Positions 53,053 through 62,768 are shown, counted from the stretch's first letter. The stretch is DNA of 64,000 nt from Zooshikella harenae (GCF_018837975.1 NZ_JAGSOY010000015.1:27185-91184), one strand, 5' to 3'. Numbers and translations are program-made. The notes: a model not told the origin generated them from the letters alone.

Positions 53053-54784
53053 TGATCCGTTGCTCTAATTGCTGGTAGTGATAAGCTTGAGCATACCAAC
53101 CATTATGATTCAATAGCTCATTATGCTTGCCTTGTTCTATTAACTTACCTTGTTGCAAAACGATAATCTGATCAGCATCAGTAGTAGCACTGATCCGATG
53201 TCCAGCAATGATAGTGGTACAGTTTTGTCGTACATGTTTAAGATTAGACAGAATAGCTTGCTCCGTTTTCACATCAACAGCTGACAATGCATCATCTAAA
53301 ATAAGCAATGGCGCGTCTAATAATAATGCACGTGCAATGGCTAATCGTTGCCGCTGACCTCCAGATAAAGTAACCCCTCGTTCACCCACTTGTGTATTAT
53401 AGCCCTGTGGAAATAGCGTAATATCTTCATGAATGTCCGCTATTTGAGCAGCTTGTTGTATTTCTTCAATGGATGCATCAGGTTTTCCTAACGCAATATT
53501 TTCCGCAATACTCATTGAAAATAAAAAAGGATCTTGAGGCACATAAGCAATGTGCTTACGCCAAGAGTGAGCAGTACATACACGATAACTGTGTTCATTA
53601 AAGAACAGTTGTAAGTTACTGCATGGATAGAGTCCCATCAATAGCTTTAACACAGTACTTTTTCCACAACCTGTTGGGCCTAAAATACCCAGTGTCTGAC
53701 CAGAAGAAACCTGAATTTTTAGCGCATGTAAAACACATGTACTGTAAGCTGGATAATGAAAATGATGTAATTCAAGGTTTATACTGATTGTTTGAGCAGA
53801 AAAGGATGCTTTGCCTTCTGGCAGTGGTATTGCTTCATCTATTAAGCTTTGGACACGTTCATAAGCGGCTGCACCACGCTCCATAATGTTCAATAACCAG
53901 CCAAAAGCAAACATAGGCCATATTAAAAAACCAAGATACATTGTAAAACTGGTCAACTCACCCAGTGTTATCCTATTGTTCGCAACTAGCCAACCGCCAA
54001 AAGCCACTGATAATAAAAAAGAACTCGCAACCGTTAAAGTAATAACAGGATCATATTGACTATCCACTTTGGCAACCGCAAAAGAAGCATCTGTTGCTTT
54101 GACTGCTTGTTGTTGGAAAAGGTGTTGAGCATAGTGTTCTTGCCCACAGGCTTTCACTAATCTGATACCCGATAACTGTTCTTGCACACAATCATTCAAT
54201 TCACTAAATGCTGTTTGTGATGTATGAAAAGCAGAAAAAAGTTGTTGGCTGATGCGATACATAAAAAAGCCCATCACTGGCCAGGGCAAAAGTGCAACAA
54301 GCGTTAGCGGCCATGAGATAAAAAACGACATGATAAATAACACAATAATACCCGTTAACAAGCCATCAATCATCGCCAAAACACCTTCACCAGCAGTCAT
54401 AACGACGGCATCAACGTCTTGAGTGGCACGCGCAAGCAAGTCACCACTTGGATGTTGCTGATAAAAAGCAGAGTTACAACTGACTAACCGATTAAAAAGT
54501 TGCTGACGTAGTATGGCGCCTAAATGATGAGAGGCACCAAAGAGCCATATGCGCCATAGCACGCGCAATCCATAAATAAATAATGCTAATAAGGCTAAGC
54601 CCCCACAGTATTGCAATAATTGATCTGCATTCAAATGCTGTTGGTTGATCTGATCAACAATGTATCCGGCCAATTTAGGCGGAATCATCACTAAACCAGA
54701 AATAATGAGGAGAGCAGTCACTGCAGAAAGATAACGTTTACGCTCTAGTTGGAAAAACCATCGCAACTTCCAAAATAAATGCAT
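53042..54784 (-). CDS. mdlA: ABC exporter half-transporter (MdlA-like)
   Basis: This is the partner half-transporter (580 residues). Six membrane helices are followed by an ATPase domain with GPTGCGKST, LSGGQRQRLAIA and LLILDDALSAVD. The Walker B Asp is followed by Asp where Glu is usual (ILDDALS), so one ATP site of the heterodimer is probably degenerate, a common state in MdlAB/TM287-type exporters. It overlaps the second gene by 11 bp. About 150 bp of untranslated DNA separate it from the PhyH gene upstream, so it may or may not share that transcript. Confidence 0.87.
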   Translation of the reverse strand: MHLFWKLRWFFQLERKRYLSAVTALLIISGLVMIPPKLAGYIVDQINQQHLNADQLLQYCGGLALLALFIYGLRVLWRIWLFGASHHLGAILRQQLFNRLVSCNSAFYQQHPSGDLLARATQDVDAVVMTAGEGVLAMIDGLLTGIIVLFIMSFFISWPLTLVALLPWPVMGFFMYRISQQLFSAFHTSQTAFSELNDCVQEQLSGIRLVKACGQEHYAQHLFQQQAVKATDASFAVAKVDSQYDPVITLTVASSFLLSVAFGGWLVANNRITLGELTSFTMYLGFLIWPMFAFGWLLNIMERGAAAYERVQSLIDEAIPLPEGKASFSAQTISINLELHHFHYPAYSTCVLHALKIQVSSGQTLGILGPTGCGKSTVLKLLMGLYPCSNLQLFFNEHSYRVCTAHSWRKHIAYVPQDPFLFSMSIAENIALGKPDASIEEIQQAAQIADIHEDITLFPQGYNTQVGERGVTLSGGQRQRLAIARALLLDAPLLILDDALSAVDVKTEQAILSNLKHVRQNCTTIIAGHRISATTDADQIIVLQQGKLIEQGKHNELLNHNGWYAQAYHYQQLEQRINAR

Positions 54785-54933
54785 AAGTTACGCCTTTAAC
54801 TTAAAATATTCTTCGACATGGATGACTTGTCAGAAGCAGATTAATAGCATAACAAAAAAGCAAAATGACCCAATCGTTTTATTCAATTAATTGTCAATAG
54901 ACTAAGCCCTTAATCATATTACTAAACACAACG

Positions 54934-55716
54934 CTAATATTGATTTTTTTTGTAAAAGCGTTCTTTTACTGGCTTATACCATTCCATCAACTGTGATGGT
55001 ATTCGCGCATTATACCCCAGTAATTGTTTCGTATTTTCGGATAAACTAGAGCAAAAGTCATATCCTAATGCTTTGCAGTAATCAAATTGCGGCTTAATAA
55101 AAGGCCGTGTAAATGTCAATGTCGCTGCTCGACGTGGGAGGTTGGTTACATTTTTTCCAGCACAGTGCCATAAGTATCCATCAAAAAAAAGAATATCACC
55201 TTGCTCTGGTAATAGCGGCTTCGCTTCCTTAAAAAAAGTTTGGTCGTCTGGTTTTGTTTGAGTCATTTTGGCTTTAGGAAATATATAAGTACCTCCTGTG
55301 TCAGGTGTAAACGTGTCTAAAGGTATGAGTGCATTGAGCATAGCAGGGAAGGGCAAATGGGATAACTTTGAATCCTGATGAATATTTCTAACATAAACAT
55401 CATGGTTATTATCAAAGATACTATATGAGTTCAGAATACAAGGGCCACCAAACAGTCGAGTTAATAACGCAACAGGTAAATATTCAAGAAATAACAAAAA
55501 AGGAAAACCAAAGATGATAATATGATGGCAAACACCATCCCCCTGTTGATGGTAGTTAAGTTGTTGATGTATTGTTTTATAGACGGGTTTTATTTGCTCA
55601 TAGCCTGCAGCCAACTGAGAAATGATATCTTGTTGCAGACAATTTTTGAGTATAAAAAAGCCATGATTATTGAATTCTTGTTGATATTTACTTAAGTTTT
55701 TTTCGTCAGTAGACAT
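54934..55716 (-). CDS. Phytanoyl-CoA dioxygenase family (PhyH-like)
   Basis: This 260-residue protein is an Fe(II)/2-oxoglutarate-type oxygenase. The metal ligands are in IHQDSK (His-x-Asp) and LWHCAGKNVT (distal His), with TFTRPF after them. The opening YQQEFNNHGFFILKNCL matches the family. The double-stranded beta-helix fits the length. Bacterial PhyH enzymes hydroxylate amino acids, lipids and natural products, so the substrate is open. It is on the same strand as the GNAT, PLP-enzyme and WbqC-like genes and 44 bp from the GNAT gene. Confidence 0.82.
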   Translation of the reverse strand: MSTDEKNLSKYQQEFNNHGFFILKNCLQQDIISQLAAGYEQIKPVYKTIHQQLNYHQQGDGVCHHIIIFGFPFLLFLEYLPVALLTRLFGGPCILNSYSIFDNNHDVYVRNIHQDSKLSHLPFPAMLNALIPLDTFTPDTGGTYIFPKAKMTQTKPDDQTFFKEAKPLLPEQGDILFFDGYLWHCAGKNVTNLPRRAATLTFTRPFIKPQFDYCKALGYDFCSSLSENTKQLLGYNARIPSQLMEWYKPVKERFYKKNQY

Positions 55717-55760
55717 AAACTATTGCTCTTTCCAGTTGGCTTTCCTATGGGAATGAATAA

Positions 55761-56318
55761 TTAATTCTGCTTTGATAAACTTTGTTCAAATGTATTAAAT
55801 TGATCACGAGTGATCCCCACCAGATATTTATCCCAATACTGACCTTGCCGATAGAACCATTGTTTTCGTTGTCCCTCAATATGCCAACCGCACTTTTTTG
55901 TATAGAAAGCCAGTGAAGACTCGTTATACTCTATGATATCAGTATCAATTCGTTGCAATCCCAACTCATAAAATGCAAATTTCATCAGTGTATAGAGCGC
56001 ATCAAAACCAATGCCCTGACCGCGATGTGTTTTATTACCAACAAATAAACCATGAAATGCATTACGATTTTTCCAGTCAATATCAGATAAACTGATAGTC
56101 CCAACAAGCTCTTTATTCTTTAGCTCTATAGCAAAAATAAAACGCTCTTTATTTGTATGTAACGTTTCCCACCATTGATTAATGGAGTGTTGTGTATAAG
56201 GAAAGTGCCAGCCAACTAACCAGTGCCATATTTCAGGGTCATTGCTCCATTGATGGAGTAACGGCAAGTCATTTCTTTCTATTGCTCGCAATATTATGGT
56301 ATTACCAACTAAGTTCAT
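55761..56318 (-). CDS. RimJ/RimL-type GNAT acetyltransferase
   Basis: This 185-residue acetyltransferase has the RimJ/RimL plan. VGNTIILRAIERNDLPLLHQW is the typical opening, LVGTISLSDIDWKNRNAFHG the central strands, RGQGIGFDALYTLMKFAF the acetyl-CoA loop, and ESSLAFYTKKCGW the late motif. It overlaps the preceding PLP-enzyme gene by 4 bp, so both are probably made together. In sugar-modifying clusters such enzymes acylate aminosugars. The PLP-enzyme neighbour makes that plausible here. Confidence 0.85.
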   Translation of the reverse strand: MNLVGNTIILRAIERNDLPLLHQWSNDPEIWHWLVGWHFPYTQHSINQWWETLHTNKERFIFAIELKNKELVGTISLSDIDWKNRNAFHGLFVGNKTHRGQGIGFDALYTLMKFAFYELGLQRIDTDIIEYNESSLAFYTKKCGWHIEGQRKQWFYRQGQYWDKYLVGITRDQFNTFEQSLSKQN

Positions 56319-57283
56319 AAGCCAAACTCCACGAGTAACTGATAGATTTTTTCCAAATCAGGTTTCGAATACCGTTGATCCATAGGTAGGCAACACAGGT
56401 TACTCATCAACGTTTTTTCAAACGGCGGTAATACGGATACATCGAGTCCTGGCCAATATGTTGGTATATAAACACGGTGTTTGAGTAAGTAGGATTTTAA
56501 CTTTGGCGTATCAACAAGTAATGGGTAAGACAAAGCAGGGCATACTGGTTTAGGTATAATGATGTTATTGATTGCCTGTAAACGTTGATGCCAAAAATCA
56601 AAATTATCTTCTCGGCGGTGAAGAATATCAGTATAGTCAATAGAGTGTAACAATGTATCTGTTAAGATTGACATTCTCTGTAACGGTGCTTGGTCTAGTT
56701 GTTTTTCATGTTGTTGGTAATCAGTAAATGCGGGTTCAGGACCTAAGTCTAGCCGTTTTAATAAATAACCACAGGTTGACCATGAACTTGCCTGAGGTAA
56801 CGAATTAACCAATTGCTGATCTATATTTCCTGTTAACCAGGCTCCATCAGAAACCCCTACGAATTTTCGAGGAGAATAAACAGTAGCAGTGTTCGGGAGA
56901 GGAGGACTAAACAGTGCCTGGCAATTATCGATAATACACTGTTTTTTTGGCACATTTTTAAATAATGTTTGCTGATACTCACTGTGAATACCAAAATAGT
57001 TAATCCAGAGCAAACCACTTTGTTTATCGAGTGCGGGGAATGAAGTCAGTTCAAATGAGGGCTTCAGTGAGTAAAATGCCAACTTCACGGGTATCTTAGC
57101 TAACCAATTTGTAACCTCTGGACAAATATAATAAGGCAACCATAATACTTTCCATTGTTTTTGTTTAACCACCCAATAAACAGCCTGCCTTGCTAAATGG
57201 AATTGGGTAACATCCTTATAGAGAGGCAAGTATCTTTTTAGCTCAAGCCCGAAAAAACCACCTAAAGATAAGTTATTGTTCAT
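56315..57283 (-). CDS. DegT/DnrJ-like PLP-dependent enzyme
   Basis: This 322-residue protein looks like a DegT/DnrJ/EryC1-type aminotransferase with low similarity. GGFFGLELKRYLP is the family-like opening, and VYSPRKFVGVSDGAWL holds the presumed Schiff-base Lys. WLPYYICPEVTNWL and IDNCQALFSPPLPN fit the fold. I chose the ATG at 57283, which gives that normal N-terminus; an upstream Met at 57316 would add eleven residues. It overlaps the WbqC-like gene by 11 bp and the GNAT gene by 4 bp. It may make an amino sugar; the substrate is not known. Confidence 0.72.
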   Translation of the reverse strand: MNNNLSLGGFFGLELKRYLPLYKDVTQFHLARQAVYWVVKQKQWKVLWLPYYICPEVTNWLAKIPVKLAFYSLKPSFELTSFPALDKQSGLLWINYFGIHSEYQQTLFKNVPKKQCIIDNCQALFSPPLPNTATVYSPRKFVGVSDGAWLTGNIDQQLVNSLPQASSWSTCGYLLKRLDLGPEPAFTDYQQHEKQLDQAPLQRMSILTDTLLHSIDYTDILHRREDNFDFWHQRLQAINNIIIPKPVCPALSYPLLVDTPKLKSYLLKHRVYIPTYWPGLDVSVLPPFEKTLMSNLCCLPMDQRYSKPDLEKIYQLLVEFGL

Positions 57284-57977
57284 AGAGTTTATAATAAGAT
57301 AAAAAATCAACAACATCTTGTACAGAATTATTCATGAGTATATCCAGGATAGATAAGTTATCGATAAAGTCATGAGGATGGTTATACTGGTTATAATAAA
57401 ATGGTTTTTTTTCTAAAAACAACAATTTTATTCCATTCGCTTTAAACGTTGACGAATTATAAAGCTTACACCCGCCTAACATATTAATATAACAATGGGC
57501 ATTCAGTTGCCGACAAATATCTATGACTTTTGTTTCTCCTTGCAATGCCATATCATGTTTAATGGTTGATGCACGAATTACCTTCTTTTTTATATTTAAT
57601 AAAGTCAGTATTTTATTGAGTGAAAAATGTAGATAGTCAACCAAGTGATTTGAGGAGTATTCCAGGCATTCACATAAAACAGGTTTTATTTGGTTAATAT
57701 AAGGGGTATGAGCATAACTTTGTATAAGCGTTTTTAATACTTTCTGTTTATTTCCATCTAACACTATGTCTTTAATTAAAGTATGACTGCTTGCTTGCTT
57801 TATAGATAGCGTAACCCACTGTGGATGTCCGTTCACAATAAATTTATTTCGATTAATCCAACCTTGTTTTATATAAGTGACCGTATCATATAAAACAAAC
57901 TCATCCACAGCGTGGATTAACTGCCAGTACCCTATATAAGGCAACCAATAAGGTTGCATAATGGCAATTGTTTTCAT
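57273..57977 (-). CDS. WbqC-like family protein
   Basis: This 234-residue protein matches the WbqC family: MKTIAIMQPYWLPYIGYWQL at the start, VDEFVLYDTVTYIKQGWINRN next, and a C-terminal SILDILMNNSVQDVVDFL. WbqC proteins occur in O-antigen and glycan loci and have been proposed to act with amino-sugar enzymes; their chemistry is not settled. It is the first gene of a minus-strand set (WbqC, PLP enzyme, GNAT, PhyH, then two ABC genes) with overlapping junctions at the start. That pairing is typical of amino-sugar or amino-acid-glycan cassettes. Confidence 0.85.
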   Translation of the reverse strand: MKTIAIMQPYWLPYIGYWQLIHAVDEFVLYDTVTYIKQGWINRNKFIVNGHPQWVTLSIKQASSHTLIKDIVLDGNKQKVLKTLIQSYAHTPYINQIKPVLCECLEYSSNHLVDYLHFSLNKILTLLNIKKKVIRASTIKHDMALQGETKVIDICRQLNAHCYINMLGGCKLYNSSTFKANGIKLLFLEKKPFYYNQYNHPHDFIDNLSILDILMNNSVQDVVDFLSYYKLYEQ

Positions 57978-58437
57978 TCAATTCCAGTCTGAACGGTTGT
58001 TTATTTGTATTATAGTTCACTACTAAAGTATGTATATTCCTTACACAATAGTTGTGTATATGCTGATCTTTTTTTGTACAAACGATATTGGCGGAGTATG
58101 AATGATATTCCACACGAAAGCGTTATCCTAAACGATTGTTCACACAACACCCGAAATCACTGCATACCTGCACAAAAGTCCTTTTATAAAGATCATTCAC
58201 AGCACTATTGGCATACAAAATGACAAGTATTTCACAATATTAATAAAATACAGATTACATTTTTTTTGTGATTTGATTAACTTGCACAACCAGTGTCGCC
58301 TACCTGCTCGTATAAGCACCCATCAGGATAGATGTAGGTTGGCACTCTTTTCTAAATATTTACAAGCCCTAAATACTCTCAACGATGTAACTAATCGTTA
58401 GAAAGAGTATAGATATAGAATTAGCAGGAATTGCATC
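57978..58437. other. Divergent intergenic stretch before the collagenase gene
   Basis: It carries the promoters of the WbqC-like and collagenase genes. Near 58292-58346 AGTGTCGCCTAC and GTAGGTTGGCACT can pair imperfectly, about 92 bp before the collagenase start. No coding region or repeat was seen. Confidence 0.45.
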
Positions 58438-61146
58438 ATGGTACATAAATCATTGTCCACTGTATTATTAGTGGGTCTTAGTCAGCTTTCTGTAGCAGTA
58501 TGGGCAGCAAACCAAGCACCAGAAGTACGCGGTCAAAGTGAAACAGTTCGACAGGCAGGTCAACATCAAAGCTGGGTATGGGGGCAGGACCCAGAAGGTA
58601 AAACATTAACGTTTGAAGTTGTTAAGCCTGCTCGGCATGGAAAGGTCACATTAGACCCTAAGCTTGGTCGTTATTCTTATGAACCAACACAGTCTGCAGA
58701 CTATGATGAGTTTTCTTTTCGAGTGTTTGATGGACAATTATGGTCCTCTCCAGCGCCAGTGCAACTAAGGTTTACCGTTAAGCAATCCACTCATCCAACC
58801 ACCAATACAAAACAACCAGTACAACCTACTAAGCCCACAAACACTAACAGCTCAACCCATAGTAATAATCAAGCGCCTGAAGCGAGAGGCCAGGCAGAAC
58901 AACTGACGTCTTTTGCGCCTCATCACAGCCATGTTTGGGCTCAAGATAAAGATCGGGATCAAATTACCTTTCAGGTTGTTCAAGCACCTAAACATGGAAA
59001 GCTGAAGCTTAATCGTAAAACAGGACGTTATACCTATACGCCTCAAAGTAACCAAGCTAGCTACGATGAATTTAAATTCCAAGCCAATGATGGCCACAGT
59101 ACGTCTAAAGTAGCTACAGTACAATTAATGCTAAATTTTGTAGACCGCAAACCCACACAACCGGTGACGCCGACTACACCCACGACTAATAACCCAAGTA
59201 CACCTAAACAACCAACCACACCCGTTAATAACAATCCAACGACAAAACAGCCCACAACCCCCGTTGATAAAAACCCAACAACAAAGCCAAAACAACCAAA
59301 GGTTGATAATAAATCACCGAATAAACCAACAACCCCTATTACCAAAACCCCCGAGAAACCTGTTGACCATTACCGATCAAAAGACGATTTCTCAGCCAAT
59401 GTAAAAGAAGTTTTAAGCAATGACTTTTTTTCACCTACCTTCAATCATGGTGCCACCAACCGTTTGCATGATGTAGCACTGGCTATCGACTTTCTTGCCC
59501 GCAGTGGGGATATCACTGATGGTGACTTGGACAAATTGCTCTATTACATCCGCGCCTTCAATTATTATGGCAATATGAAAGAAATCCCTGTCGCGGATTT
59601 AGCACAGCTCAATAACGCATTACTGGCTGTGACTCAAATGTCAGACTTTTATGCCAAGCAGGAAAATGCCGCAGCAGTCCAAGAAGGCTATGTTGTTGCA
59701 ATAAGCGGTTTATTCCGTCAGGCAAGAGTTGCTGAACAATTGTTGTCACATATAGATGTCGTAGCACAGTTATTGACGCATTATCAACAAGCAGGCATCA
59801 GTGATATTAAGCGTCATGCTGATAGCATGTTCGAAACCCTGAATATCGTCGACGAGCTGGGTTATCACGCAAAAAATACGCGTGAAGATGCTTATAAGTC
59901 AATGAAGGATAAAATTAAGCAAGTAAATCTAGCAGAGCGTGTTGCTAAACTCGGCGCTAGTGAGCAAGGACTGTGGCAAGGTAAAGACGCCTTCGTTCTC
60001 TTTAACGCTATTGAAGCGCTGGGTAATTTGTATTTACGCGATGATATCGATTGGAATAAGCAACTCGATAATTATGCGGCAGATTTAGTACGACAATATC
60101 AGCACTACGCCGATCAAGAAGAGTTAAAAAGTAACTTTTATGTCTACTACGTAAACAAAACACGTTACTACGATCGTAATACCACCGCCGAACAAGCGTG
60201 TGAAAAAGACTTTCCTGGCTTGTGTCATATTTACAAAGTAGATGAAGTACTGCCTGTTGAGCATACCTGTAGCTCAACACTTAAAGTGAAAGCACAGGAG
60301 TTAACCACGGCACAATTAGGTTATATCTGTAGTGAACTTAAAGATATGGAAGCTACTTTCCATCAAAAGTTTACCAGCTCCATTAAGCAACAACCCGTTG
60401 CTGACGATTATAACTCAAATCTGGAGCTGGTGATTTTTGACAGTCCAGAGGATTGGCATAAATACGGTGGTGTGTTATTCGAAGTATCCACTGACAATGG
60501 TGGAATTTATATTGAAGGTGATCCTGCCAAAAAAGGTAATCAAGCTCGATTCTATGCTTATGAGCGCCATGATTTAAGTGAGTGGCAAGTGTGGAATTTA
60601 CGTCATGAATATGTCCACTACCTGGATAGTCGTTTCAACCAATATGGTCGCTTTGGTCACCACCCGCTCCAATTGACCACATGGTGGGCTGAAGGCCTGG
60701 CTGAGTATATGGCCCATGGCGAAAGCAACAAGCGAGGTATGAGTGTTATGCAACGCTATGCGCCGGCTCGTCGTCCAGGTTTTACTGATATCGCACAAAC
60801 GTCATATGACAAGGGTGATGATATGGTATATCGCTGGTCTTACCTACTACACTGGTATTTAGATGAAAATACTCCCACACAATACTTGGATCTAGCCAGT
60901 GCTTTACGTGAAAAAGACTCATCCATTTACAAAGAACGTCTGGAAAAACTGGGTGAACATTTTGGTGATAAATTCACCACATGGCGTGATAGCAAGTTAA
61001 CACAAACAAGCCCCATAATTGCAGCTGACCGTTATGTGGCAAGCGATGTTCAACCTGCATCAGTCTCTAACCCTCGCGATAACTTAGCGCATTCACCATT
61101 GCAACAACGTCGATATAGCACAGCAAGACCGCCTCTTCGTAAATAA
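58438..61146 (+). CDS. Secreted microbial collagenase (peptidase M9) with cadherin-like repeats
   Basis: This is an exported protease of 902 residues. A signal peptide ends at VWAAN. Two cadherin-like repeats follow (about 23-115 and 140-235), each with the APExRGQ and HGKxxLxxxxGRYxYxP patterns. A Pro/Thr/Lys linker (about 238-310) leads to the M9 N-terminal domain (DFSANVKEVLSND) and the catalytic domain: HEYVH, i.e. His723, Glu724 and His727, and Glu752 in WWAEGLAEYMA complete the gluzincin site. Most collagenases carry accessory repeats at the C-terminus, here they are N-terminal and the protein stops soon after the catalytic unit. A strong terminator follows. Confidence 0.92.
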   Translation: MVHKSLSTVLLVGLSQLSVAVWAANQAPEVRGQSETVRQAGQHQSWVWGQDPEGKTLTFEVVKPARHGKVTLDPKLGRYSYEPTQSADYDEFSFRVFDGQLWSSPAPVQLRFTVKQSTHPTTNTKQPVQPTKPTNTNSSTHSNNQAPEARGQAEQLTSFAPHHSHVWAQDKDRDQITFQVVQAPKHGKLKLNRKTGRYTYTPQSNQASYDEFKFQANDGHSTSKVATVQLMLNFVDRKPTQPVTPTTPTTNNPSTPKQPTTPVNNNPTTKQPTTPVDKNPTTKPKQPKVDNKSPNKPTTPITKTPEKPVDHYRSKDDFSANVKEVLSNDFFSPTFNHGATNRLHDVALAIDFLARSGDITDGDLDKLLYYIRAFNYYGNMKEIPVADLAQLNNALLAVTQMSDFYAKQENAAAVQEGYVVAISGLFRQARVAEQLLSHIDVVAQLLTHYQQAGISDIKRHADSMFETLNIVDELGYHAKNTREDAYKSMKDKIKQVNLAERVAKLGASEQGLWQGKDAFVLFNAIEALGNLYLRDDIDWNKQLDNYAADLVRQYQHYADQEELKSNFYVYYVNKTRYYDRNTTAEQACEKDFPGLCHIYKVDEVLPVEHTCSSTLKVKAQELTTAQLGYICSELKDMEATFHQKFTSSIKQQPVADDYNSNLELVIFDSPEDWHKYGGVLFEVSTDNGGIYIEGDPAKKGNQARFYAYERHDLSEWQVWNLRHEYVHYLDSRFNQYGRFGHHPLQLTTWWAEGLAEYMAHGESNKRGMSVMQRYAPARRPGFTDIAQTSYDKGDDMVYRWSYLLHWYLDENTPTQYLDLASALREKDSSIYKERLEKLGEHFGDKFTTWRDSKLTQTSPIIAADRYVASDVQPASVSNPRDNLAHSPLQQRRYSTARPPLRK

Positions 61147-61169
61147 AACGTTTTAAAACAAAGCGGTAT

Positions 61170-61210
61170 AAGGCAATTGTAGTTTATCTGCAATCGCCTT
61201 TTTCTTTTTT
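61170..61210. terminator. Strong terminator between collagenase and SirB2 genes
   Basis: AAGGC-A-ATTG (61170-61179) and CAAT-C-GCCTT (61191-61200) pair with one internal mismatch, followed by TTTTCTTTTTTT. It serves the collagenase gene on the plus strand and, with an A-run on the left, may also end the convergent gene. Confidence 0.85.
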
Positions 61211-61599
61211 TAAAGAGATAATAGACCTAAATGAGGACTACGTGTTAACGCTACACCAACGATATAAAAAAAAGCTAAATAGGCACCAATAAGCGCAAAC
61301 AGTCGTCGTTGATACGTTTTACCTCGTTTTAACGCTACCATTCCCAATAAAATATAAACAATTAATGCACAGACTTTAGCCGTTAACCAACCATGAATGA
61401 ACGGATACTGTTGAAGTATTATCGTCAAAACGATTGCACTTACTAACAGCACTGTATCAATAATATGTGGTAAAATACGTGCTACACGGCTATTGAGCCA
61501 AGGAGAAACAGTGAGCATGCCATAGGCTCGTACGCTAAATGAAATAAAGGTTAGGGCCACACAGGTTAAATGAACGTGCTTCCATAAAAAGTAACTCAT
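61210..61599 (-). CDS. SirB2 family membrane protein
   Basis: This 129-residue inner-membrane protein belongs to the SirB family. It has four hydrophobic segments: LWKHVHLTCVALTFISFSVRA at the start, ILPHIIDTVLLVSAIVLT, the ILLGMVALKR block, and a last one with AYLAFFYIVGVALT. The HxxxA and RxxPHxxD patterns are typical. The family's role is not established. It is convergent with the collagenase gene, and a strong terminator lies between them. Confidence 0.87.
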   Translation of the reverse strand: MSYFLWKHVHLTCVALTFISFSVRAYGMLTVSPWLNSRVARILPHIIDTVLLVSAIVLTIILQQYPFIHGWLTAKVCALIVYILLGMVALKRGKTYQRRLFALIGAYLAFFYIVGVALTRSPHLGLLSL

Positions 61600-61696
61600 T
61601 AATTCGCCTTATCTTCATTTTATTGATATAAAAACGCTTTTAGTTAGCCGTATACAACATAGTCATGCTTAATATGTCAAACTCATCCAAACAGGT

Positions 61697-62161
61697 ATGC
61701 AAGACAATATGATTAAATGGATTCTTGGTATCTTGGTTGTTGTGGCTTTATTAGCAGGTATAGGCGTTTGGTGGTTTACATCCTGGATAAAAAGTCAGGA
61801 AGGCGACTTCACGGAGACAATGGATTATGCCACCCAGTTTGCCCAAACTCATACTGCAACCCAGTGTGCAGAAGAGTCAGCGAAACTTGCTGGTGACTGT
61901 GGCTCGTTTAGTATGAGTTGTTTAATAAAAGCACAATTATTTATGCAGGTATGTTTTGATAACACCCAGGATACACTGGCTTTTTGCCAAGCAACACCTT
62001 ACAAAGAAGGGAATGTCGCCATGGCAACCTGGGCAACAACATTTTGTGCAGAACAAAACAAATCAGGGCAGGGCTGTATCTCCACGCTGACCCAGTTAGG
62101 TGACTACTGCAGTAATCAATTGATTGATGAGCATAATGAAAAAGCAAACGACGCATCGTAA
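61697..62161 (+). CDS. Small membrane-anchored protein of unknown function
   Basis: This 154-residue protein has one N-terminal transmembrane helix (ILGILVVVALLAGIGVWWF) and a soluble, mainly periplasmic, part. The latter has eight cysteines with a regular spacing, such as ATQCAEESAKLAGDCGSFSMS and CFDNTQDTLAFC, so several disulfides are likely. The first Met is kept. It overlaps the tag gene start, so the two may be coupled. I do not recognise the family. Confidence 0.68.
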   Translation: MQDNMIKWILGILVVVALLAGIGVWWFTSWIKSQEGDFTETMDYATQFAQTHTATQCAEESAKLAGDCGSFSMSCLIKAQLFMQVCFDNTQDTLAFCQATPYKEGNVAMATWATTFCAEQNKSGQGCISTLTQLGDYCSNQLIDEHNEKANDAS

Positions 62162-62768
62162 ACCCAAAATATCCATTGATATTGAAGCTCAACGTTGTCC
62201 ATGGTGCGGCACAGATCCACTCTATGTCAGTTATCACGATGAAGTATGGGGACGTCCGGTTAAAGACGACCAAGAACTTTTTGCCAAACTCTGTCTGGAT
62301 GGACAACAAGCTGGGTTAAGCTGGATTACTATTTTACGAAAACAACAGCACTATGAAGAAGCATATGATCAATTTAACCCAGAAATAATCGCTCAATATG
62401 ACCAACACAAAATTGAACAACTTTTACAAAATTCTGGCATTGTTAGAAATCGTCTTAAAGTTGAGTCAATCATCAAAAATGCGCGTGGATATTTGGCTAT
62501 TCAATCCAGTAACGTATCATTTAGTGAGTTTCTTTGGCAGTTTGTTGATGGCCGCCCCATTCAAAACCACTGGCAAAGCCTAGACCAGGCTCCCACGAAT
62601 ACCCCCCAATCTGACGCTATGTCCAAAGCACTTAAAAAAGCCGGTTTTTCATTTGTCGGTAGCACTATATGTTATGCATTTATGCAAGCGGTAGGTATGG
62701 TCAACGACCATCTGGTGGTGTGTCCTCAGTATCAGGAATGTCATGATTTAGGAAAAGCCTTTTTGTAA
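62136..62768 (+). CDS. tag: DNA-3-methyladenine glycosylase I (Tag)
   Basis: This repair enzyme excises 3-methyladenine from DNA. The zinc site is visible: CPWCGTDPLYVSYHDEVWG (first Cys and His) and, near the end, NDHLVVC (His and Cys four apart, as in E. coli Tag). FAKLCLDGQQAGLSWITIL and GFSFVGSTICYAFMQAVGMV are typical. Start is uncertain: the ATG at 62136 gives MKKQTTHR, while an ATG at 62127 also fits; both overlap the preceding gene, and neither has a strong SD. Length is in the family range. Confidence 0.92.
   Translation: MKKQTTHRKPKISIDIEAQRCPWCGTDPLYVSYHDEVWGRPVKDDQELFAKLCLDGQQAGLSWITILRKQQHYEEAYDQFNPEIIAQYDQHKIEQLLQNSGIVRNRLKVESIIKNARGYLAIQSSNVSFSEFLWQFVDGRPIQNHWQSLDQAPTNTPQSDAMSKALKKAGFSFVGSTICYAFMQAVGMVNDHLVVCPQYQECHDLGKAFL

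Noticed and set aside
59150..59345. Thr/Pro/Lys/Asn-rich repeated codons in the collagenase linker as a separate repeat or antisense gene
   Set aside because: It is low-complexity linker coding between the cadherin-like repeats and the M9 domain. The antisense frames are shadows of it.
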